7,435 nucleotides of DNA from Acidimicrobiaceae bacterium (GCA_003541675.1 DPMC01000247.1:1-7435), one strand, 5' to 3'; positions 1 to 5,613 are shown, counted from the first letter of the stretch. Numbers and translations: made by a program. The notes: generated by a model not told the origin, from the sequence alone.

Positions 1-467
1 CCGCCTGACGTCCAGACCTTCTGACCGGTGATGATCCACTCGTCACCATCGCGGATGGCTTTGCACTGCAGGCCGGCAAGGTCCGATCCGGCGCCCGGCT
101 CAGAGAACAGCTGACACCAGGCATCGGTCCCCTCAAGGATGGGCGGCACCCAGCGATCGATCTGTTCAGGGGTGCCGTGTACACCAATGGTCGGTGCAGC
201 CAGCATCAGGCCCAACCCCATTGGCGGACCAACCACATTGGCCTCCGCCAGTCCGGTCGACACCGCCGCGGCGAGGTCCCGGCCGTAGCCACGGCCACCA
301 GCCTCGGGGGGCAAGGCCGGCGACGTCCACCGGGCGCCAGCCAGACGGGCCCACCACTCCTCGACAGTCAGGTCAGGATCCCAGTTCTCTGAAAGCCAGG
401 CATCAAGTTCGGCGCGGACCTCGTCAGGAGTCCCGGTCGCCGCCACGGAGGTAACGGTGTCGGTCAT
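1..467 (-). CDS. Acyl-CoA dehydrogenase, N-terminal part (runs off the left edge)
   Basis: The minus strand is open from an ATG at 467-465 to the window edge, giving 155 full codons. The rest of the protein (families are usually about 380-400 aa) lies outside. Residues 117-134 read WCQLFSEPGAGSDLAGLQ, the acyl-CoA dehydrogenase signature that lines the FAD/substrate site, followed by a typical GDEWIITGQKVWTS strand (141-154). Family members are FAD flavoenzymes that oxidise acyl-CoA to trans-2-enoyl-CoA and pass electrons to ETF. The catalytic base would lie in the missing C-terminal part, so substrate and activity cannot be judged. The N-terminus (DEVRAELDAWLSENW) resembles the longer actinobacterial FadE-like members rather than short-chain enzymes; this is inference. 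No Shine-Dalgarno sequence is visible before the ATG, so translation may be leaderless. It is divergent from proS. Confidence 0.93.
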   Translation of the reverse strand, partial: MTDTVTSVAATGTPDEVRAELDAWLSENWDPDLTVEEWWARLAGARWTSPALPPEAGGRGYGRDLAAAVSTGLAEANVVGPPMGLGLMLAAPTIGVHGTPEQIDRWVPPILEGTDAWCQLFSEPGAGSDLAGLQCKAIRDGDEWIITGQKVWTSG

Positions 468-535
468 GGATCGAGTCTGACACGGGCCCGCCAACCGCTT
501 CCTACCCGGCCGGACTAGCGCCGTTTGGCTACCGT

Positions 536-553
536 CGCCTCCGATGGGAGGCG
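536..553. repeat. Perfect 7-bp inverted repeat between divergent genes
   Basis: CGCCTCC at 536-542 and GGAGGCG at 547-553 are exact reverse complements separated by GATG. Two G-T wobble pairs could extend the stem outward by two steps. The dyad lies in the 138-bp region between the divergent acyl-CoA dehydrogenase gene and proS, directly upstream of the candidate proS -10 box. It could be an operator or a short hairpin read from the left gene's side. There is no T-run, so it does not look like an intrinsic terminator. Function unknown. Confidence 0.4.
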
Positions 554-554
554 G

Positions 555-560
555 TAGGAT
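555..560 (+). promoter_or_regulatory. Candidate proS -10 box
   Basis: TAGGAT matches the actinobacterial TANNNT -10 consensus and would put the transcript start near 567, leaving a 5' leader of about 40 nt before proS. No convincing -35 hexamer is seen at the expected distance, and the 536-553 dyad occupies that area. The short leader leaves no room for a T-box riboswitch. This is a single-motif call. Confidence 0.35.
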
Positions 561-605
561 CTGCCTTCGACCCGAACGGCCCGACAGCCGGAGAGGAGAC
601 GGCCG

Positions 606-2321
606 GTGCGCTGGTCATCCCTTTTCATTCCCACCCTGCGCGACGCCCCGGCCGAGGCCGAGGCGGTGAGCCATCGCCTGCTCGCCCGCGGCGGCTTCAT
701 GCGCCAACTCCAGTCCGGCCACTACTCAATGCTGCCACTGGGCTGGCGAGTCCACCAGAAGGTGGCCGCGGTCATTCGCCAAGAGATGGACGGCATCGGT
801 GCCCAGGAGTTCCTACTGCCGGCCATGCACCCCGCCTCTGTCTGGCAGGCCTCGGGCCGTTGGGAGTCGATGGGCGACGAGATGTTCCGCCTGACGGACC
901 GAAAGGGTGCCGATCTGGCCCTCGGCATGACGCATGAAGAAGTGTTCGCCACCATCTCCCAAGAGCTCAACTCCTACCGGGAACTACCGCAGCTCTGGTA
1001 CCAGATCCAGTGGAAGTTCCGGGATGAACCCCGACCCAAGTCCGGGCTACTGCGGGTACGCGAGTTCGCCATGAAGGACTCGTACTCGTTCGACCTCGAC
1101 GACGACGGCCTCAACCGATCCTTCGACCTCCATCACGACGCCTACCAGCGGATCTTCCGGCGCCTCGACCTAGATACCCGTCCGGTGGAGGCCTCGTCGG
1201 GCGCTATGGGCGGCAGCGCCTCGATCGAATTCATGGTCGAGTCCGACGCCGGCGAGGACGACGTGGCGATCTGTGATGGATGTGGATACGCCGCCAACGT
1301 GGAGCGGGCCACTGCGGCGCTCGAACCGGTGGAGAACCGCTCGTCCGGCGACGCACCGCAGAGCTTTCCGACTCCTGGCGTGCGGACCATCGCAGCACTC
1401 GCCGAACTCGACCATCCGGCGGTCCATCAGGTCAAGACGCTCGTCTACAAGGTCGATGGAGTGCTCACGTTGGTCCTGCTGCGGGGCGACCATCCGTTCC
1501 TGCAGCAGAAATTCACCGATGCCACCGGAGCCACCGAAGTGGTGCCTGCCGACGCAGACGAGATCAAGGAAGCCCTCGGTGCGTCACCGGGCAGCCTCGG
1601 CGCGGTCGGCGTGACCGAACTGCCCATCTATGCCGACGAGGCACTTCGTGGCCGGTCCGGTATGACCACCGGGGCCAACGTCGACGACCAGCACCTCGAA
1701 GGTGTCGACGTCGAACGCGACATCGCCGTCGACCACTGGCTAGACATTCGCTGCATCCTCGACGGCGAAGCTTGCACCACCTGCGGCAATGCCCTGCGGG
1801 TTGTCCGGTGCATCGAGGCCGGCCACATCTTCAAGCTGGGTCGCAAATACGCGGATGCGATGGGGGTCACCGTCCTGGACGTCGAAGGCGTCAACCGAGT
1901 GCCGACCATGGGGTCCTACGGCATTGGCGTGGGCCGGGCCATGGCCACCGTCGCCGAGACCCACCATGACGAACACGGCCTGATATGGCCCATGTCGATC
2001 GCCCCGTACGAGGTGGTCCTGACCGTGGTAAAGGTCGACCACGAGGAATCGATGGCCGTCGCCGAACGCCTCTACGGAGAACTCCAGGCCGCCGGCATCG
2101 ACGTTCTACTCGACGACCGAGACGGGCGTCCGGGCGTGAAGTTCGCCGATGCCGAACTGGTCGGCATCCCACTGCGGATCACCATCGGGCCCCGCGGCCT
2201 GGACAACGGACAACTGGAATACACCAGCCGGGCCGACGGCGAGAAGGTCGACGTGCCCATCGACGAAGTGGTGGCCCGAGTGGTCGACGCTGTCGTCACC
2301 GGGCGGTCGGTGGGCCGCTAG
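606..2321 (+). CDS. proS: Prolyl-tRNA synthetase (ProRS, bacterial editing type)
   Basis: ProRS is a cytoplasmic class II synthetase that charges tRNA-Pro with proline. The 571-aa length almost equals the E. coli enzyme (572 aa, from memory). Visible landmarks are the TxE element GMTHEE (107-112), motif 2 with FRDEPRPKSGLLRVREF (138-154), a long insertion between motifs 2 and 3 (about 225-405), motif 3 GSYGIGVGR (436-444) and a C-terminal HGTP anticodon-binding domain (about 466-565). The insertion is the INS editing domain that removes mischarged Ala-tRNA-Pro; it keeps VKTL with Lys277, which I align to the E. coli editing residue Lys279, and GANVDDQH (357-363). Cysteine pairs at CDGC (223-226) and CTTC (390-393) match the bacterial form. 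The start is a GTG; GGAGAGGAG at 590-598 is a strong ribosome binding site 7 nt upstream and the N-terminus MRWSSLFIPTLRD aligns with family starts. The gene may be cotranscribed with the next ORF, 53 bp away. Confidence 0.98.
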   Translation: MRWSSLFIPTLRDAPAEAEAVSHRLLARGGFMRQLQSGHYSMLPLGWRVHQKVAAVIRQEMDGIGAQEFLLPAMHPASVWQASGRWESMGDEMFRLTDRKGADLALGMTHEEVFATISQELNSYRELPQLWYQIQWKFRDEPRPKSGLLRVREFAMKDSYSFDLDDDGLNRSFDLHHDAYQRIFRRLDLDTRPVEASSGAMGGSASIEFMVESDAGEDDVAICDGCGYAANVERATAALEPVENRSSGDAPQSFPTPGVRTIAALAELDHPAVHQVKTLVYKVDGVLTLVLLRGDHPFLQQKFTDATGATEVVPADADEIKEALGASPGSLGAVGVTELPIYADEALRGRSGMTTGANVDDQHLEGVDVERDIAVDHWLDIRCILDGEACTTCGNALRVVRCIEAGHIFKLGRKYADAMGVTVLDVEGVNRVPTMGSYGIGVGRAMATVAETHHDEHGLIWPMSIAPYEVVLTVVKVDHEESMAVAERLYGELQAAGIDVLLDDRDGRPGVKFADAELVGIPLRITIGPRGLDNGQLEYTSRADGEKVDVPIDEVVARVVDAVVTGRSVGR

Positions 2322-2374
2322 CGTTGCCGCCACCTGCCCACTGAAACCAGCCACCTGAGACTCCCGGGAATCCC

Positions 2375-2755
2375 ATGGCCAAAACCATTGATCGCACGCT
2401 GCCCATAAAGCGCTACAAGAAAGTCGTCGCAACCGTCGACCTTCCCGGCGTCCCCGAGGGCACAGCCGGCAAGGTCCGGGTGGCCAATGGCGTGACCTGG
2501 TATCGCTACTGGGTCGACTTTGATAACGGCGTTCGGCTCGGACAGGTCGGCCACCAACAGGTCTGCCTGGCCACCGACTGGGACGCATACCGGATCGACC
2601 GGGCCGAAGCAGAACGACGTGCCGCCGAGGCTCCAGAGGAATCCGCCGACGACGGCGAGGTCGACAGTGGCAGCGGAGCGGCCGGCAACCAGTTCGGTGT
2701 GCCCGAGCACCTGCTCGAACGAAGCAAGGCGGCCCGCGAGCGTCTCGGAGCCTGA
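2375..2755 (+). CDS. Hypothetical protein, small beta-rich domain plus acidic linker and C-terminal helix
   Basis: I do not recognise this 126-aa protein. Residues about 10-70 look beta-rich and basic at the start (KRYKKVVATVDLPGVPEGTAGKV), with a Gly-rich turn followed by a WYRYWVDFDNGVRLGQV strand pair. This pattern is reminiscent of SH3-like/KOW-type barrels, but that fold is inference. Residues about 73-104 are charged and low complexity (Ala/Glu/Asp/Ser rich, probably disordered), and 106-126 form a likely helix, VPEHLLERSKAARERLGA. There is no signal peptide or membrane segment, so it is probably cytoplasmic. The ATG has only a weak purine stretch (GGGAA) upstream, and no promoter is evident in the 53-bp gap after proS, which suggests cotranscription and possibly coupled expression. 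G/C third-position bias and the intact frame support it as a real gene. Its position between proS and carD hints at an RNA- or transcription-related role, but nothing proves this. Confidence 0.8.
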   Translation: MAKTIDRTLPIKRYKKVVATVDLPGVPEGTAGKVRVANGVTWYRYWVDFDNGVRLGQVGHQQVCLATDWDAYRIDRAEAERRAAEAPEESADDGEVDSGSGAAGNQFGVPEHLLERSKAARERLGA

Positions 2756-2810
2756 TCGGTCCAACCCCTCGAGCCAACTCATTCCCATCTCGTCCACCGT
2801 CTCACGGCGG

Positions 2811-2816
2811 TATCCT
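2811..2816 (+). promoter_or_regulatory. Candidate carD -10 box
   Basis: TATCCT fits TANNNT and is preceded by CGG. It lies 37 nt upstream of the carD start and within the 97-bp gap after the hypothetical gene. No good -35 is seen, which is common for actinobacterial promoters. If used, carD would have its own promoter rather than depend only on read-through from proS. Confidence 0.35.
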
Positions 2817-2852
2817 GAATGCTCCCCCCCAGCAGCCCCGGAGGCCCCCTCG

Positions 2853-3329
2853 ATGTTCAAGCCCGGCGACAAGGTCGTCTATCCGCACCACGGTGCTGCG
2901 GTCATCGTCAAGAAGGAAAAGAAGAAGGCCTTCGGCGAGAACACCGAGTACCTGGTGCTCGAGATGGCCCACGGCGAACTGACGCTGTCGGTTCCGGTCG
3001 ACAAGGCCGAAGACGTCGGCATGCGCTGGCCGATCGACAAGGACGACGTGGAGGACCTGTTCGAGGTGCTCCAGAAGCGGGACATCCGCGAGCCGGCCAA
3101 CTGGTCGCGACGGTTTAAGAACCATCAGGAAAAGCTCAAGAGCGGTGACGTCTACCAGGTCGCCGAAGTGGTCCGAAACCTCGCCTTGCGCGACCAGGCA
3201 AAGGGCCTGTCGGCCGGTGAAAAGACCCTCTACACCAAGGCCCTCAGTGTGCTGGTGTCCGAACTGGCCTTCGCGTTGAACACGCCGGAAGAGAAGGCCA
3301 TAGCCAAGGTCGAAGAAGCCCTCTCCTGA
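2853..3329 (+). CDS. carD: CarD-family RNA polymerase-binding transcription regulator
   Basis: CarD binds the RNA polymerase beta subunit and stabilises open promoter complexes, especially at rRNA and housekeeping promoters; it is essential in mycobacteria. The 158-aa product closely follows Mycobacterium tuberculosis CarD (162 aa from memory). The N-terminal Tudor-like RNAP-interaction domain begins FKPGDKVVYPHHGAAVI (2-18) and spans about 1-55. The helical DNA-binding domain follows, with EPANWSRRFKNHQEKLKSGD (80-99), in which Trp84 corresponds to the Trp that wedges into the minor groove at the upstream edge of the bubble. GLSAGEKTLYTKALSVLVSE is also conserved in the family. I chose the ATG at 2853 because it matches family N-termini and has GGAGG at 2840-2844, 8 nt away. 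The frame stays open further upstream, but that stretch lies over the preceding gene and has no CarD similarity. In mycobacteria carD precedes ispD/ispF; here it lies between a hypothetical gene and a stress protein gene. Confidence 0.96.
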   Translation: MFKPGDKVVYPHHGAAVIVKKEKKKAFGENTEYLVLEMAHGELTLSVPVDKAEDVGMRWPIDKDDVEDLFEVLQKRDIREPANWSRRFKNHQEKLKSGDVYQVAEVVRNLALRDQAKGLSAGEKTLYTKALSVLVSELAFALNTPEEKAIAKVEEALS

Positions 3330-3336
3330 GCTAGCG

Positions 3337-3357
3337 CCCGGCCCACCAATGCCCGGG
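3337..3357 (+). terminator. Weak hairpin after carD
   Basis: CCCGG at 3337-3341 can pair with CCGGG at 3353-3357 around an 11-nt loop, just after the carD stop. Only about five base pairs form and no T-run follows directly (a TTTT occurs about 10 nt later). It may contribute to termination between carD and the stress protein gene, but the evidence is thin. Confidence 0.2.
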
Positions 3358-3378
3358 ACCCCGACCGTTTTCCTGTCC

Positions 3379-3384
3379 TACACT
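3379..3384 (+). promoter_or_regulatory. Candidate uspA -10 box
   Basis: TACACT matches TANNNT and lies 41 nt upstream of the universal stress protein start. The same hexamer occurs just before the tRNA-Pro gene at 7311-7316. No convincing -35 sequence is present at the normal spacing. Confidence 0.35.
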
Positions 3385-3424
3385 TGCGGATAGGTAGTCG
3401 GGGACCAAGACGGAGGCATACCTG

Positions 3425-3889
3425 ATGGGTGACGGGTCCGACCGGCGCATCGTCGTCGGCATCGAAGGTTCGGGGTACGCCCGCGAGGCGTTGATCTGGG
3501 CTATTGAAGAAGCCCACCATCGAGGCGCCATAGTAGAAGTGGTGACGTGCTTCTCCCCCACCTACGTACCCGCCGCCCCCGATCTGGGGTACGTCCCGCT
3601 GGATTCGTTCGACCTGGCGACCGAAGTCGACAAGATGCAGGGCGAGGTCATCGAATCCGCCCTTGAGGCCTCGAAATACGGAGATGAGGTTGAGATTCGG
3701 CGCACCCTGAAGAAGGGCCGGCCGGCCGACACCCTCATGGCCTCGGCCGAAGGTGCGTCCATGCTGGTGGTCGGCAACCGGGGACGAGGCGGATTCGCCG
3801 GACTCCGCCTGGGCTCGGTCAGCCAAGCCATCGCCCACCACAGTCCGTGTCCGCTAGTCATCGTCCGATCAGGCCTTGACACCGACTGA
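3425..3889 (+). CDS. Universal stress protein, UspA family, ATP-binding type
   Basis: The 154-aa product is one Usp domain, a typical length for single-domain members. It begins RRIVVGIEGSGYAREALIWA (7-26), the beta1-alpha1 region, and ends with the ATP-binding signature G-x2-G-x9-G-S at G117, G120, G130 and S131, followed by SPCPLVIVR (140-148). This places it with ATP-binding MJ0577-like Usps rather than the non-nucleotide E. coli UspA group. Such proteins are cytoplasmic dimers linked to survival under starvation, redox or hypoxic stress; the specific role here is unknown. Glu14 stands where most homologues have Asp in the VVGVDGS motif, a conservative but unusual change next to the nucleotide site. 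GGAGG at 3412-3416, 8 nt before the ATG, supports the start. It follows carD after a 95-bp gap with its own candidate promoter. Confidence 0.95.
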   Translation: MGDGSDRRIVVGIEGSGYAREALIWAIEEAHHRGAIVEVVTCFSPTYVPAAPDLGYVPLDSFDLATEVDKMQGEVIESALEASKYGDEVEIRRTLKKGRPADTLMASAEGASMLVVGNRGRGGFAGLRLGSVSQAIAHHSPCPLVIVRSGLDTD

Positions 3890-3892
3890 CCG

Positions 3893-3923
3893 GGTTGCCC
3901 ACTCAGTCGGGTGACTCAACCGG
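3893..3923 (+). terminator. Possible hairpin after the universal stress protein gene
   Basis: Just after the stop, CCGGGTTG can pair with CAACCGG (one bulged G), enclosing a second small stem AGTC-GGGT-GACT. The arms are imperfect and there is no T-run, so termination by this structure is plausible but not established. Confidence 0.25.
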
Positions 3924-3927
3924 CCAC

Positions 3928-4053
3928 TCAACCAGTTAGCGCGGCAAGCATTCGCGGCGCCCGGGCCTCAGCGAACACCTGCACCAGGTCGACAGGTGGG
4001 GCACCCGAATAGCGTCGCTTCTCCATCTCCTCTGATACCAGCCGAATCACCAT
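3928..4053 (-). CDS. Possible small ORF (41 aa), unrecognised
   Basis: The minus strand carries an ATG at 4053-4051 and a TGA at 3930-3928. The 41-aa product starts MVIRLVSEEMEKRRYSG and ends with the amphipathic-looking stretch VDLVQVFAEARAPRMLAALTG. About two thirds of its third codon positions are G or C, lower than the flanking genes. No clear Shine-Dalgarno precedes the first ATG; GAGGAG lies too close to the internal Met10 to serve it. It sits in the 275-bp gap between the stress protein gene and ogt, antisense to the ogt leader region. It could be a real small protein, the remnant of a longer gene, or chance. I recognise no family. Confidence 0.2.
   Translation of the reverse strand: MVIRLVSEEMEKRRYSGAPPVDLVQVFAEARAPRMLAALTG
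3976..3998. repeat. Inverted repeat with competing inner stem
   Basis: CACCTG at 3976-3981 and CAGGTG at 3993-3998 are exact reverse complements around an 11-nt spacer. An alternative stem, CCTG-CAC-CAGG, uses the left arm differently, so two mutually exclusive hairpins can be drawn. It lies in the otherwise featureless part of the 3890-4164 gap, overlapping the possible small ORF. Function unknown. Confidence 0.3.
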
Positions 4054-4124
4054 GCCGCCAGACGCGCTGGTCCCGTCGCTTTTCAGCCACTAGCGAGATG
4101 CACGCAACAGGGTTGTACGCGAGA

Positions 4125-4159
4125 GTGGGTAGTTCACACCCACGACCCTCGAAGGGGGA
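4125..4159 (+). promoter_or_regulatory. Structured leader covering the ogt ribosome binding site
   Basis: Two small hairpins can be drawn in tandem. GTGGGT (4125-4130) pairs with ACCCAC (4138-4143) around a 7-nt loop, and CCCT (4146-4149) pairs with AGGG (4153-4156) around CGA. The second stem uses part of GAAGGGGGA (4151-4159), the Shine-Dalgarno of the alkyltransferase gene, whose ATG lies 6 nt beyond the G-run. The arrangement could modulate translation, or the first dyad could be a protein binding site. The second stem is only four pairs and may be weak. Confidence 0.3.
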
Positions 4160-4164
4160 CTTGC

Positions 4165-4707
4165 ATGATCGGCACCGAGGAGGACTTCGACGAGCAACCC
4201 GTCGACAAGATCGCGAAGGTTGCCGGACCAGTCGGAGGCCTCTGGATCGCATGGAACGACCACGGCATCTCGGGAGCGAGTTTCGCGAACACCACCACCT
4301 TCGCCCGGTTCCGTGAGGAGCACCATGACCGCACCGGCCGTGGAGCTGCACGCGCTGAGACCATGCCGGACGACTTGTTCGACGCCATCGAATACTCCTT
4401 AAGCACCGGCGACCGCAGCGACCTGACCTTCGACCTTCGTGGCGCCACGCCCTTCCAGATGTCGGTCTGGGAGGCCTGCTTGGCAATCCCGGCGGGAACC
4501 ACCCACACCTATGCGGATCTGGCCCGGGCGATCCATCGCCCTAGGGCAGTCCGAGCCGTGGGAACAGCACTGGGCGCCAACCCCATCCCGGTTCTGATCC
4601 CGTGCCACCGAGTGCTCCGCACCGACGGCAGCCTCGGCGGCTACGCGTTCGGCCTGCCCATCAAGGAACGCCTGCTGGAGCGCGAGGCGGTGCGGGCCGC
4701 CGCCTGA
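4165..4707 (+). CDS. ogt: O6-alkylguanine-DNA alkyltransferase (methylated-DNA--protein-cysteine methyltransferase)
   Basis: This suicide repair protein moves alkyl groups from O6-alkylguanine (and O4-alkylthymine) in DNA to its own cysteine. The 180-aa length is close to E. coli Ogt. Residues about 1-90 form the poorly conserved N-terminal domain, and 94-178 the catalytic domain, starting TPFQMSVWEACLAIPAGTTHTYADLA. The helix-turn-helix carries HRPRAVRAVGTALGANP (124-140), with Arg130 as the likely arginine finger that flips the base and Asn139 as the hinge Asn. The active site is IPCHRV with nucleophile Cys147 and His148; LGGYAFG (157-163) and Glu174 in LLERE complete the family pattern and the Asn-His-Cys-Glu relay. 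No Ada N-terminal zinc/regulator domain is attached, so it is a stand-alone alkyltransferase. GAAGGGGGA before the ATG sets the start. No confident promoter is visible in the 275-bp upstream gap. Confidence 0.95.
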   Translation: MIGTEEDFDEQPVDKIAKVAGPVGGLWIAWNDHGISGASFANTTTFARFREEHHDRTGRGAARAETMPDDLFDAIEYSLSTGDRSDLTFDLRGATPFQMSVWEACLAIPAGTTHTYADLARAIHRPRAVRAVGTALGANPIPVLIPCHRVLRTDGSLGGYAFGLPIKERLLEREAVRAAA

Positions 4708-4770
4708 TCCGTCGGGGACCCTCCCGGTCGTCCAGACTTCGGGTCAAACGCACGACACGGAGGCCCCACC

Positions 4771-5562
4771 ATGACCGAACTCGATCCCGCCGAAGGCGGA
4801 GTCACCACCGAGGTACGTGGTCGGATCCTGCTCATCGGGCTGGACCGACCAGCCAAGATGAACGGCTATACGCCACAGATGGCCCGTCAGTTGGTCGACG
4901 CCTTCGAGCGTCTCGACACTGACGACGACCTGTGGTGCGGGGTGCTGTTCGGCCACGGCGCCCACTTCACTGCAGGGCTGGACCTCCCGAAGTTCCACGG
5001 CGGCATGAAGGAAGGGCGACGATCGACCAGTGGCCGAATTGACCCGATGTCGCTCGGGCGACGATGCTGCAAACCGATCGTCACCGCGGTGCAGGGCGTG
5101 ACGTTCACCCTGGGGATCGAACTGATGCTGGCCGGCGACATCGTTGTGGCCGCCGATGACTGCCGATTCTCCCAACTCGAACCGATGCGGGGCATCCATG
5201 CTGCGGGCGGTGCCACCATGCGCTTCGTCGACCGAGGCGGATGGGGTAACGCCATGTACCACCTGCTCACCTCTGACGAGTTCGACGCGGCCGAGGCCTA
5301 CCGGATCGGTCTCGTCCAGGAGGTCGTAGCGACCGGCACCCAGTTGGACCGGGCCATCGAGATCGCCGAGGTGATCTGCACGAACGCCCCGTTGGCCATC
5401 CAGGCCACCAAGGCCTCGTCCGCCCGCTACGTCCGCGAGGGCGAAGAGGCGTGCATCGAGGCACTGGGGGTCACCCAGTCCGGGTTGGCAGCCACCGAGG
5501 ATGCCGCCGAGGGTGTGGCGGCCTTCCGGGATCGTCGTAAGGGCCGGTTCACCGGCCGGTAA
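4771..5562 (+). CDS. Enoyl-CoA hydratase/isomerase family (crotonase) protein
   Basis: The 263-aa length is typical of crotonases, which bind acyl-CoA and stabilise an enolate in an oxyanion hole; hydratases add water to trans-2-enoyl-CoA in beta-oxidation. HFTAGLDL (65-72) supplies the first oxyanion segment. The second is GVTFTLGIELMLAGDIV (109-125). Glu116 (in GIEL) and Glu136 (in SQLEP) are 20 residues apart, the same spacing as rat hydratase Glu144 and Glu164, so hydratase chemistry is plausible. The usual GGG before the first Glu is TLG here, as I recall from a divergent crotonase subgroup in actinobacteria and proteobacteria; substrate is unknown. The C-terminus, AAFRDRRKGRFTGR, matches the family's common end. 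GGAGG at 4759-4763 lies 7 nt before the ATG. It follows ogt by 63 bp and converges with the acyl-CoA synthetase gene. Confidence 0.94.
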   Translation: MTELDPAEGGVTTEVRGRILLIGLDRPAKMNGYTPQMARQLVDAFERLDTDDDLWCGVLFGHGAHFTAGLDLPKFHGGMKEGRRSTSGRIDPMSLGRRCCKPIVTAVQGVTFTLGIELMLAGDIVVAADDCRFSQLEPMRGIHAAGGATMRFVDRGGWGNAMYHLLTSDEFDAAEAYRIGLVQEVVATGTQLDRAIEIAEVICTNAPLAIQATKASSARYVREGEEACIEALGVTQSGLAATEDAAEGVAAFRDRRKGRFTGR

Positions 5563-5582
5563 ATCGTGCGGCCCACCCGCCT

Positions 5583-5597
5583 GGGACCAGAAGTCCC
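5583..5597. terminator. Possible bidirectional terminator hairpin in convergent gap
   Basis: GGGAC (5583-5587) and GTCCC (5593-5597) form a perfect five-pair stem with loop CAGAA in the 51-bp space between the convergent hydratase and acyl-CoA synthetase genes. A further palindrome, GGGGCCCC, lies at 5607-5614. Neither has a T-run, so this would be a GC-rich, U-poor terminator of the kind often proposed in actinobacteria. Position is the main support. Confidence 0.3.
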
Positions 5598-5613
5598 TCC
5601 CGGGCTGGGGCCC

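Noticed and set aside
480..605. T-box or other amino-acid-responsive riboswitch before proS
   Set aside because: The likely leader is only about 40 nt and has no T-box consensus, specifier loop or terminator/antiterminator pair.
1280..1969. 229-aa open frame on the plus strand inside proS
   Set aside because: Arg/His/Pro-rich composition typical of an out-of-frame reading of high-GC coding DNA; proS is unambiguous here.
2520..2852. Upstream in-frame extension that would make carD a 269-aa protein
   Set aside because: It overlaps the 126-aa gene in another frame, has no family similarity, and the ATG at 2853 has a good ribosome binding site and matches known CarD N-termini.
2106..2872. Long minus-strand open frames (223 aa and 184 aa) opposite the end of proS and the hypothetical gene
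   Set aside because: They are antisense to supported genes, overlap each other, and show no recognisable motif. The plus-strand genes explain the region.
3230..3841. 203-aa minus-strand open frame across carD and usp
   Set aside because: It is antisense to two clearly identified proteins and spans an intergenic gap; long antisense frames are expected at this GC content.
3996..4316. 106-aa plus-strand open frame (GTG start) running from the gap into ogt
   Set aside because: It overlaps ogt out of frame, has no ribosome binding site or motif, and has shadow-like composition.
3968..4486. 172-aa minus-strand open frame opposite ogt
   Set aside because: Arg/Ser/Pro-rich low-quality composition and antisense to the ogt catalytic domain.
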